Below, one piece after another: positions 38,401-50,400 of a stretch of DNA of 64,000 bases. How positions within the stretch are numbered: the stretch's first letter is position 1; each line of letters begins with the position of its first letter. Made by a program: the position numbers and the translations under genes. Source of the DNA: Liopterus haemorrhoidalis (lineage: Eukaryota; Arthropoda; Insecta; Coleoptera; Dytiscidae); contig OZ020616.1 in the NCBI GenBank assembly GCA_963971575.1, positions 15,345,575 through 15,409,574 of the forward strand, read 5' to 3'. Under the pieces are notes generated by a model. It saw only the letters and a list, made by a program, of their open reading frames with translations, ran no database searches and was not told the origin of the DNA.

Positions 38401-41400
38401 AAATTACACTTCAATAAATCTACTGAAATTAAACTTTAAATACTGTAATTTGATGCCCACCTTCTGTTATACACCTCAATACATGTGTAGCGCGTAAAAA
38501 TTAAAAAAATTCGCAATATTTACTCGCATTTTCATAAAATAAATATGTACTGTGCTTAAATTAACCTGTTCACTGTTAGCATATTGACAGCTGAATACTA
38601 GACACGACAGCCATATTGCCTTGGAGTACAGCGCCGCCAACGGTAATGTTACTGCTCAATTCCAATAAGTTGTCAAAAACCGCATCAATATTAGTTCAGT
38701 CGTTTTCGAATTTTAAAGTAATTAATATACAGTACCCTTTTATATATTTTAAGAAGATTCTTATTATTTTTCTTTCTAATTGAATTGAAATTGTGTTTAT
38801 AATTCATCCGAACAACTTTGACGAAATTTTTGCAATTTACTATACAGATATAACTAAAAATTATAAAACTAGATATGTTCTCTAAATTGGAATAATGTTT
38901 ATGACTATTAAAACAAGAAAATAGATTCATAATGTATATTTTGACAAATTTTGGGATCATACACCTCTTGATATTGCTGTGCTCTTGATCATTATTATCG
39001 AAAGTGAAGCAACAGCGAGTATCACGAGCTCGGTCGGTAGTCGGTAAGTAGTGTGCCTGCGCCTCCAAACATTCTGAATTCGGATTATTTTTTATATGTT
39101 TATTTGGGGTAAGGTGACCATTTTCTTGGAGACGGCAATGTGGGACGGAGCAAAGAAAAGGTCGTCACTTCCGAAATATAAGTGAAGAGCAAACAAAAAA
39201 AAGGTCCTCACCTCCCAAATATAAGTAAAAAGCAAAAATAAGGTCTTCACCTCCCAAATATAAGTACAGAGCAAAATTAGGCCCTGGGAACACCAAATCA
39301 AAATGCAGGACGTCCCGCAAAATGCGGGACGAATGGTCACCCTAATTTGGGGCCTAGTTGGTTTTATAAAATTATAAATGTTAGAAATATTTGTTACAAA
39401 TATAGAGTTTTACGTTACTTTTTATCGTTGAACATGACAAATTATTAAGGCTGCCAACATATTACGGATCTAATGCCCCCCTCCCAATAAAAGTATCTAC
39501 CTGTAGATACTTGATGAAAAGTGATGAGTGAAAGTGAAAAGTGATGACCTAAAAAAAAGTTCTTCACTTGTAAAATACAAGTGATGAACTAAAAAAAAAA
39601 GGTTCTCGCTTCTGAAATACAAGTGATGACCTAAGAAAAAAGGTCCTCACTTCGGAAATACAAGTGATGACGTAAAAAAAAGGTCCTCACTTCGGAAATA
39701 CAAGTGATGACCTAAAAAAAAGGTCCTCACTTCGGAAATACAAGAGATGACCTAAAAAAAAGGTCCTCACTTCGGAAATACAAGTGATGCCTAAAAAAAA
39801 GGTCCTCACTTCGGAAATACAAGTGATGACCTAAAAAAAAAGGTCTTCATCTCTCTATTTTTAAATAATACATATACATATTTACCCAAGACCCAGATTA
39901 AAAATGAAAATATTTGGTATTTCCCTCTTTCTTGGGGGGGGGGCGCTTGCGCCACTTTCTGAGACCAGAAACGAATCAGTTTTAAATTACAAAGGTCATT
40001 CCAAAAAATAAAAATATAATTCTTTTATACACCTACATAGCACTCGTTACTTTTTAATAGTATTAGGGACGGACGAGGGTCGGCCCTAATATGTTTACCT
40101 AACTGAAAATAAAGTCCGTTTTACATTATACTTTTTTGTGAAGCACTACAGATTTTTTGCGTAGTACTGACGTAAAAAGTATAATGTGAAACACAATTCT
40201 TCCTTCCAACTTTCGATGCTACACTACAAACTACACTATTTTCAAAACTTCCTCCGGTCAAATTTTTGGATGACAGTTGTGTACTTCTCAGTCATACCAA
40301 CTACCAACGTTTTAAGTCCATTCTACATTATACTTTTTTCAATACTTTTTTCAATACTATCCAACTCTGACGTCATTTCAACTTTTGATACTACAGAATA
40401 TAGTGGGGGGAAAAAATAAGAGACAGTGAAAAATTTTATATCTTCCATCTCTTATTACTTTTGTTGCCAACTTAAAAATTTTTAGGTTCAGATGGCAGAC
40501 AACAATTTGGTTATAGTGAACCAATTTATAAATATTGTTTAATTGTGCTAAGTTTATATTTAATTATATGATCCAAATAAACTTCTTATCAACTTAATAA
40601 ACTACTAAAAGTTAAGTTGTAAACAAAAACTAAAAAGTTGGTGTTGGTACGATTGAAAAGTACAGAACTGTCATCCAAAACTACCCCCGGTCAAATTTTC
40701 GATTGACAGTTCTGTACTTTTCAGTCGTACCAACACCAACTTTTTAGTTTTTGTTTACAACTTAACTTTTAGTAGTTTATTAAGTTGATAAGAAGTTTAT
40801 TTGGGTCATATAATTAAATATAAACTTAGCACAATTAAACAATATTTATAAATTGGTTCACTATAACCAAATTGTTGTCTACCATCTGAACCTAAAAATT
40901 TTTAAGTTGGCAACAAAAGTAATAAGAGATGGAAGATATAAAATTTTTCACTGTCTCTTATTTTTTTCCCCCACTATATTCTGTAGTATCAAAAGTTGAA
41001 ATGACGTCAGAGTTGGATAGTATTGAAAAAAGTATTGAAAAAAGTATAATGTAGAATGGACTTTAGTTTTCGTTTACAACTTATCTTTTAGAAATTTATT
41101 AAGTTGATAAAAAAATTATTTAGAACATATAATTAAATATAAACTTAGCACAATTAAACAATATTTTTAAATTGGTTACTAGAATTGGTTCTACCACCTT
41201 CTAAAACGTATGTCACCTGAACCTGGAATTTTTTTAGTTGGCAGTGAAGAGTATCACAAAGTAATAAATTATGGAAGGTATCGCTGTCTCTTATTTTTTC
41301 CCGCCACTATATTCTGTAGTATCAAAAGTTGAAATGACGTCAGAGTTGGATAGTATCATATAGTTGGATAAAAGAACTTTCATCTATGGGATAGTATTGA

Positions 41401-44400
41401 AAAAAGTATAATGTAGAATGGACTTAAGAAATTAATGTGAAAGAAATCACTCTTGAGTCACGATTCAGGCATGCGTGACCGGAAATTTTTTTATTTTGTG
41501 CGCGTGCGTGTATTTTTGAATCCGACTTCGTGAGCGCGATAAAATTTTATTCACGCGCCCAACACTAATCTATTAAGGCTGTTTTACTTCTCAGTGTACT
41601 TTCAAACTTCTGACGTCATTCAAACTTTTAAAACTACCTTCTGAATTAAGGATGCGACAGAAATAAGTATTACACACCTGCTGTATTTTGTTACTTCTCA
41701 CTATCAACTTAACAATTTGAAATAACAGATAAAAGTTTGGTTATAATAACCAATTTATAAATATCGTTGAATTATGCTAATTTATATTTAATTACAGTAA
41801 CTATTAGCCAATATACGAGACCTGTCCACTATCAGTTGGCCCAGCTACGAAATTTTTACTTATTGGTGTTCAATTAACAGAATGCGAATAGCTTATGAAA
41901 TCTAGGTAATATTTTATTTTCAATTAAACATTTTAGAGATTTACGATTAATATTTACAACTATTAAAGTAAATTAATAAGAAAGAAATAATATTTCCATT
42001 GGAAAGCCATTAACTTGGAAACCCATTTCAGAAGTTACCACTGGGTAACGTCCCCTTTCATTTTTATAACGGCATTAATTCTTTTAGGCATAGTATCTAC
42101 AAGGTCTTGGCATTGTCGAGAAGTAAAATTATCCCATATTTCTTGAAACTTTAGTCTTAATTCTGGAATTGTTCTAGCCGGTGTTATACGCAATCGTTTT
42201 TTCATTTCGTGCCAAAGTGTCTCGATGAGGGATAAGTTTGGGCTACTTGAAACCCACTCTAAAAGTGGAATAGAATGGTCACGGAACCATTTCAAAGATT
42301 TTTTTGACGTATGGCAAGCGGCTCCATCTTGTTGAAAAATAAAATCCTCCCCAGAGATTAATGCATGTTCCATAGTTGGCAACAGAGACTCCTCTAAAAT
42401 ACTTGGCTGTGTTAACAATGCCATCGATAAAGTGAAGTTTTCCTACACCTCTTGCAGACATTGAACCCCACACCATGACAGACGCTGGAAATTTCACCTT
42501 CCTTTTCAAGCAATCGGGATGATATGCTTCATGTTTCTGACGAACAACTCTGCTCCGGTTGTCCCCTACACAGACTTCAAACATAGACTCATCGCTCCAT
42601 TGCACGTTGTTCCACTTTTCACAATTCCATAAATTATGTTCTCTTGCCGATTTCAACCTGTTTTTCTTTTGCTTAGACGTCAACAATGATTTTTCCTTAG
42701 CCTAAGAAAGTTTTATAAATTTCTGTAAATATACATTTAAGAGTCCGATTAAAAAAATATTACCTTATAGGTTCCAAATCCTAATTTTTTAGCTTCCTTA
42801 TGACATGTAGACCTTGAAACACGTCTTCCAACAACATCGCTCCACAGTACACTCAATTGACTGTAGTTAGCACGTCTGTTATCCTTAATAATTCTTTTCA
42901 ATGCACGTTTGTCATTGTCCGTCAGTGTAGTTTTCTTTACGTACTGGGGCTTTGGGGCAACTGAACCACTTGTTTTGTATAATTTTACAATATTTCTAAT
43001 ACTGTATCTGGACAAACCTAATAATTTTCCGATTTCGGAATGGGTTTTTCCTGTTTTTGCTAAGTTCACAATGATTAACCGAATTTTTTCATCAATAGCT
43101 TTGCCTCTGCCTATGTTTTAAAATTATTTAGACTTAACACTTTTAATACATAACAGTCAATAAACAAACTTTGTTTTCCAACGCCTACTACGCATAGCTA
43201 CCGCAGAAACCCAGTTATTTTATATACAGTACAAGAATACATGAACTCAAAAAATACGTTTGTTTTACGAATATTATTTTTATAATCACAAATTAAATAT
43301 TACGGAATAAATTTTGACCCCTTTGATTCTAATATGATTATATTGTCAAAAAATGTACAAACCAACATTTACTTTTACTTATTATTTAATAATTTCTAAA
43401 GAAACTGAAAATTTCATAGCGTTCCAGTGTAGCGGGAAACGAGGAAACCACTGTTGTGTTAACATGTACTTATATGCAGCGTACACATTTTTAAATAAAT
43501 TGAAAATGTCTGTGATGTGATTAATTTGCAATAAAATATTTTCAAAACAATATAATTTAAATGTCTATTTAAAAAGTATTCATAAGATAAACTTTAATGG
43601 TAATCGACGAATATGGCGAGGGGTTTCCTGCATCATATATGTTTACAAACAGGCAGGACATTACTGTTCATGATTTTTTTTTTTTTTTCGTAACATTTTC
43701 AAAAAAATCTGTTTAATAAATTGCAATGTTTTTATATCCGATATAAATGAAGTGTTTTACAATGCCTGGTGTGCAGTGATGGGCACCAAACTTTAAAAAC
43801 TTTAGAAATAACCCTTGAAGAATCAAAATTTATAGAAATGTTACCAAAAGCAATAGTTTTTTACTTTCGGATAATGAAATGAAAATATTTGGTGAATATT
43901 TTTTCACAAATTATTATGAGAAGCCCAATCTTTGGGCTTATACTTATAGAAAATGTTTAGAAATTAACAAAGAAAATAAAAAACTGAAACACCAACTAGA
44001 TACGACAAAATTTGAACCAAGTAATAAAAAAATTAATAAACAAATTTCTATATTTAGTACCAGGAAAAAAATTAAGAAGTCGCATATTTTAAAAAACCGA
44101 CAACGCAAGAGGAAGAAAATATTATTGAAAAAATACAGAAGTAACTTTTTTTTGTCTTAACTGTGTGAGTAGTTACACACACACACACACACACACACGT
44201 GTAATTTCATTCATTTTATCTCCTTTGTATATATTTAAGCAAATTATAATTTAAGAATGAATTATTTGTTGCTTAACAATAATTTTATGACTATCGACAA
44301 CACTGTGACATTTGTTCCTTTTTGTTTTTTTTTTTTGTTTTTTCTTGTTTTGTATTATTGTTCATATTAGCTACGTGCTGTTCTATTAAATAAATAAATA

Positions 44401-47400
44401 AATAATAAATTGATAATTATTATTGTCTTATTATTGATGTATTAATGATAATCTTAAATATATCCACAATAAATCAGAATATTATATTTTTAATCTCCGC
44501 TCAAGATCATTTTGAAGCATGCGCACATGTGTCAATCGAGCGTCAGATTTATCCTCTCATAACCAACTCTGGTAGTGAGGAGGATTACAAAACACATGTA
44601 GTTACATCAACTTTGATATACTGAGTATTAGGAGAGCAGGAATATCAAGAGGTATACAAGACTAAAATTGAGATTAACGAGAAAATCTACATGATTAGTT
44701 AAATTTTATCAAAAACACTACTCAAGTATTAAAATCGAAACAATATAATACATTTTTGGTACATTTATCTCACATTTTTTATGGTATAGATATGGCTTAC
44801 TAAGCGAACCCGAATAAATCTTTCCGAAGTAATATAACCATTTCGAAAGAAGTGAATAGTACTACCAAATGAAAAAGTTCTGACTACGCTGAACTACTTG
44901 GACCATATTTACGTACATCCTACACTGAAGAGGCGCGCACCCAGGGTTGGTTGGTTTTAGAGGGTCAGGGGTGGACCGGGACCTACATTTTTACACATTA
45001 AAATTAGGTGGACATTTCAAACATAAAATAGTATTCGATTCACTCAGGAAGAGTATCAGCCTGTCCATGAGTACTCTGTTATCACCTAAAGCGACTGACG
45101 GTTCGTAGCACAGGCCTAATCTCTCACTGACATCTTCGAACTGCAAACACTGAATTAAAATGAAATATGTACCAGGGAAATATTTGAAATACCTTCTAGG
45201 AAATATTTGAAATATGTACTAAGAAAATATTTGAAATAATAGGAAAATATTTGAAATACCTACTAGGAAATATTTCAAATAATAGGGAAATATTTGAAAT
45301 ATTTATTAAAGAAGTATTTGAAATACTAGCAAAATATTTGAAATACTAGGGATATATTTGAAATATATACTAGGGATATATTTGAAATATGTACTAAGAA
45401 AATATTTGAAATAATAGGAAAATAGTTGAAATAATAGGGAAATATTAAAAACATTAGGAAATATTTGAAATACTAGGAAATATTTGAAATGCTAGCAAAA
45501 TATTTGAAATACTAGGGAAATATTTGAAATACATACTAGGATATACCAGGTCTACAAGTATGAAATGCGGATTTTTAAAAAAAATAAAACACATTAAACT
45601 CAAAAGAACAGTAAAAGTTTATTTATTCAAAGTATGCTCCATTAGAAGTTATACATTTTTCCCATCTTTCAGGCAATTTGTGAATACCTCGCCAGTAGAA
45701 CTCTTCCCCTTTCCCCGCAAACCATTCATCTAGCCATTCTTTCACATTTTCGTATGAACAAAAGTGCTGCTCGGCAAGTGCGTGACCCATCGATGCGAAC
45801 AAGTGGTAATCTGAAGGGGCCAAGTCTGGTGAGTAAGCGGCATGGGGTAGCACTTTCCACTTGAGTGCCTCCAATGTGTTGCAAACTGCTTTTGCCTTAT
45901 GTGATGGAGCCTTATCGTGAAGAAAGGTTACCTTGTGCTGTCTTCTTTCGTATTCTGGTCGTTTTATGAGCAGCGAATGGTTCAATTCGATCAGTTGTTG
46001 TTGGTAGCGTTGGGTAGTAACTGTTTTTCACCAGGTTTTAACAATTCATAATAGACCACACCCTTTTCGTCCCACCAAGTACAGAGCATTGTCTTTTTGC
46101 CAAAGCGATTCGGTCTTGCAGTTGATGTGGATGGTGAGCCTGGGTTTACCCATGATTTTTTGCGTTTGGGATTTTCAAAATAAATCCATTTTTCATCGCC
46201 AGTAATGATACGATGCAAAAAAGACTTTCTTTTGTATCGTGCAAGCAAAATTTCACAAGTGTTTTTGCGTTTTTCCATCTGCCTCTCATTCAGTGCATGT
46301 GGAACCCATCTGCCGACTTTCTGGATCTTACCCATCTCTCGTAGGCGATTGGAAACTGCTTGTTGACTAACGCCTAACTGCTCTACTAGTTGTTTTTGTA
46401 ATTGACTATCGTCTTCCTGTAGCAATGTTTCCAATTTTGTATCTTCATTTTGGAGGTTTTCCATGTTCTTTATCTGTAAGATCAAAGTCACCACTTGTGA
46501 AACGCCGAAACCATCGTTCACACGTATCTTGCGATGGAGCATATTCACCATAAGCTTCTCGAAGCATTCGGCATGATTCAGCAGCAGTTTTTTTCTAATG
46601 AAAACAAAACAGTAGTACTGTCCGCGAATGCTCTTTATTTGGCACAAAATTTGACATTTTTAACACAGTAAAATAAAACTATATGATCACTTTTCAAATT
46701 ATAACCTATACGCATTTGACACTTAATGATAACTTAACAAAACGCCATATGTGTTGAAACTTTGAACTATACACTCTGTTTGTGCGGCAAGTTTAAAAAA
46801 ATACCGCATTTCATACTTGTAGACCTGGTATTTGAAATACTTCTAAAGTACTTCAAATACTGACATTTTAAAGCAACAAATATCAAATACAAATACCCCT
46901 AAGAAAATAATTGCAAATCCAAATACCAAGAGCATTTTTTTAAAGAATTTGAAATACAAAATTTCAAATACCAGAAAGTAATTGAAATACTTTTTCAAAT
47001 ATTTTATTTCAAATATTCCCAGCTCTGGTGAGAGGTTATATTTTTTTGCTAGGTAAGGTACTAGGACAGTGTTGTCAGTTCTTACCTGGAAATTTGAAAT
47101 TAATTACTTTTCCATATAATCGGATCGAGCATCTTTTAATTTCTTATATTATTTTATATTTTTTTCTCTCTTTGGCATCAATTTATTTTAATTTATTGTA
47201 ATAAAATGTGTTAAATATTAAAAATATAAATATGTTATAAATGTGAGTACAAATAAATTTGACAGCATGTATTTAATAACAATTTGTTATTTGTCACTTT
47301 TCATAACTCATTTTAAAATTGCCAATGTGATGGAACAGACCAACGAATTCCATGCCTACTGATATCTTTTTAATTAGTGAATGGATTATCTATTGTTATA

Positions 47401-50400
47401 TGAGATATGAGGTGAAGAGTCCCCTATCTGTGAGATGTGTAACACAGATTTGTCTGTGTTACACATTTTAACTGAATGTGTACAGTTCGAGGAGGTCAGG
47501 GAGAGGTTAGGCCTGAGCTATGACCTGTCAGTTGCATTAGGTGACGACAGGGTACTCATGGACAGGCTGATACTCTTCCTGAGAGAATCGAACTTACTGT
47601 TTTATGTGTGAAGTCTTGCACCTTATTTTAATGTGTTCTATTTCTCAACTGTGATATTCGATGGTAATTGGCCCCTTTACAGCCTCTTACCATCACCCTG
47701 AGTCTGTTCAAATTTTCGAACAGACTTTTTATATTATTTATTTGTGTTTGTCTGTGCAAGATTTCTTTTATTGAGTATTCGTAATTTTATTGATTTTATC
47801 TTTTTATTGATTTTATCTTTTTATTGATTGTTTAATTTATTGTTTTTAATATGTAGTGTAGTAATTTAAATGGGTTGCGTTAGGCGCAAATAGCATTCGT
47901 TGCTATGCGCGAAAATTTTTAACTAACTAACTATTGTAATATGCTTGCAATAAGGTGTGCTAATAATCGGAACTAGATTTTGATAACTATTATTTTTTAT
48001 CTATGAGGCTTTTGATCATTTTGTTAAAAAAAAGCCCACTTCAACCATTAAAAAGTTAGCTCATGATAACTTACAAAAATAGAAATTCCATTTAGTTGCT
48101 CTTAAACGTTTGGCCTATATGTACCTTTATTTTTTTGGAGGTCTATCCATATTTTTCAATGTTTCATTCTGGGAACGGCCGAGTAGCGAGTTTTATTCTC
48201 GTTCATGTTTTCAAAGAAACTGTTCGAGACAGAGACACGGAGTTCGACTGTATATCTTTTTCTTACGTGTTTATTCGTTCAATTGTTAGTTCCTCTGTTT
48301 CTCCATTTATTTTTGTTCGTCTAATTTTATAATTTGCTGATTTATTGTTTTTAGTGCCGTTGGTGTCTGGGATTTGAGGGAATCTTCAAATGTACATCGA
48401 AAAGTATTTGAAGACAGATTAGATCAATCATTTACGATGCGTTGTCCAACATATACAACCACTGCCACTCAGAACACCGATTCTAATTCTTGTGAAATTA
48501 TTGCTATAAAATGTTTAAACACAAATTCCGTGGACAACATTAATAATAATCAGGATATAATATCATTGCAAGTAAGTACAATTTTGGAATACATAGATTC
48601 AGTGGCGACGCTTGCTCCTAAAATCTGGAGGCGGGCAGGAAATATTTTAGGAGGGCACCATTTTTTATAGTTATTAATACTCATGAAAATAGATGACCTA
48701 AAAAAAAAGTCCACACTTCTAAAATACAAGTGAAGACCTAAAAAATAAAAAAGGTCTTCACTTCTATAATACAAATGATGACCTAAAAACAGGTCTTTAC
48801 GCGCCTAATAAATTGTCTCCAAGCATTTCTGGGGAGGCCAGAGCAATTTTTTGCTCTGTAGGCTCTATATATCCGGCTAATCGGCTTTAACCGTTGGCGT
48901 GATCGGAAATAGAAAGAGTTAGATATTTGCAGGCACTGCACGCGAAATTTGCGATGATTATATGAAACATAACTATGTTATTTTCATTACTATAAACCAT
49001 TTACATTTATGCTGCGTTCAGAACCTCGAAATTAGGAATTAGTACTTAGAAATAACGTAAATGTTAGTTATATGTAACTGTACCTTACCGTTCACAACCT
49101 TCAAAATTAATACTTATACTTATAAATTAAAATTAGATGTTTGTAGACTTCAAACCCTTACGTTAATTTATAATTGACGCATGCGCAGTAAGCACTTGTC
49201 AACCTAAAAATTTCTATGACCATATTTTTTTGCTTCTATCCACATCTTTATGTTTTCTATGAGTATAAATATAAATTTTTCTTCTATTTTAATTCTTTTC
49301 AGAACTATGAAACACTCAAAAACTCATTAGCAAATGCAAACAGCTGCCAAATATCTATCGATAAAGTAGAAATCGATAAAAATATCTGTCAGTGGCTTGA
49401 TTTCTTAATTTTTATTATGAATGCTGCTTAATTTCTACGTACAAATTTTAAGTATATGCTGTTCACTTTTGCAAGAACAAACTATGGTCTATTTCAAATT
49501 TAAAAAAAGTAGATAGCGCTGCGAACCGAGTAAGATTTACACTGGACCAATACAGTATAGCGGGAAATTTAAAATAAGTTACAACTAGGGCACGGGCGTA
49601 GTAACTGGGGTAGCAAGTGATTTCTTTTTAAATTTAAAAAAGGTTAATAAGATATTGAAATAAACAAGGCAGATAATACACTTACGTTATTTATACGACA
49701 TAAATTCTGTTTAATGGGAAATTTGAAAAAGTTAAAAAAATATTAATTATAAAAATTATGTACTATATTTAAAAAGAGAGATTTGGCTAAAAGAGTTTAA
49801 ATAAAGCAATAAAACAAACAATATATCTTCAAAGCTAAAGTTTCTTATTTAAATAATTATTGTAAATAAAAATTATAAATATATGTATATATGAAGCTCT
49901 AAAAATTATATCAATAACTTCTTCTTTGGGCACTATCAGCTGGACTGTCTTTTGGCCTCACATTAGTCCTCTCTCTTGATCTGTTAATTGCAAAGTGTCA
50001 AAAAATATTTATATATCAGATAACCTAAAATATGCGTAATAACAAATTATATGGAAAATTTTCTCCATAAAATCTACGCCAAGAATATAAATAAAAGTCT
50101 AAATATGTAAATAATAACAAAATATATGAAAAAAAATTAAATAATATAAGCTGTTCACTTTTGTAAGAACATACTAGATCTGGTTATTTTGGTTACTTTT
50201 ATGGTGTGTTACTGATTTTAAATGTCAATTAAAAATATTCCTTACGCTGTAAAACCGACTTTATGTTGATAAGGTTATGATCATTATAATTAAGATATTA
50301 TTTTTCATTATGACATATGTCAAATGGATCGACATCAACTGGATCGACAAAAGTGACATATTTTAATAGCAACATGACATACAGCTTCAAAGGTGCAAAC

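Larger units (their letters stand above)
45165..47035 (+). repeat. GAAATATTTGAAATACTAG minisatellite, split by mariner copy 1
   Basis: Units of about 20 bp (TACTAGGAAATATTTGAAAT with variants) fill 45165-45543 and a related TATTTGAAATAC pattern resumes at 46831-47035. It ends TTCCCAGCTCTG, which may be an hAT terminus. The mariner at 45546-46828 lies inside. Confidence 0.85.
31965..48354 (+). other. WDR60: WDR60 intron 2 (16.4 kb)
   Basis: GTAAGA to GTTTTTAG. It is filled with the THAP cluster, palindrome, Tc1, mariner, minisatellites and MITEs listed below. Confidence 0.9.

Noticed and set aside
38691..39068. 125-codon - strand open frame
   Set aside because: AT-rich composition, no domain, no splice context.
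39525..39860. CRISPR-like array of regular units
   Set aside because: Units are contiguous with no variable spacers, in a eukaryotic hAT setting; it is a minisatellite.
48374..48670. Reading WDR60 exon 3 through to 48670
   Set aside because: The WD sequence stops making sense after SLQ at 48571, where GTAAGT gives a clear donor; the rest is hAT MITE.
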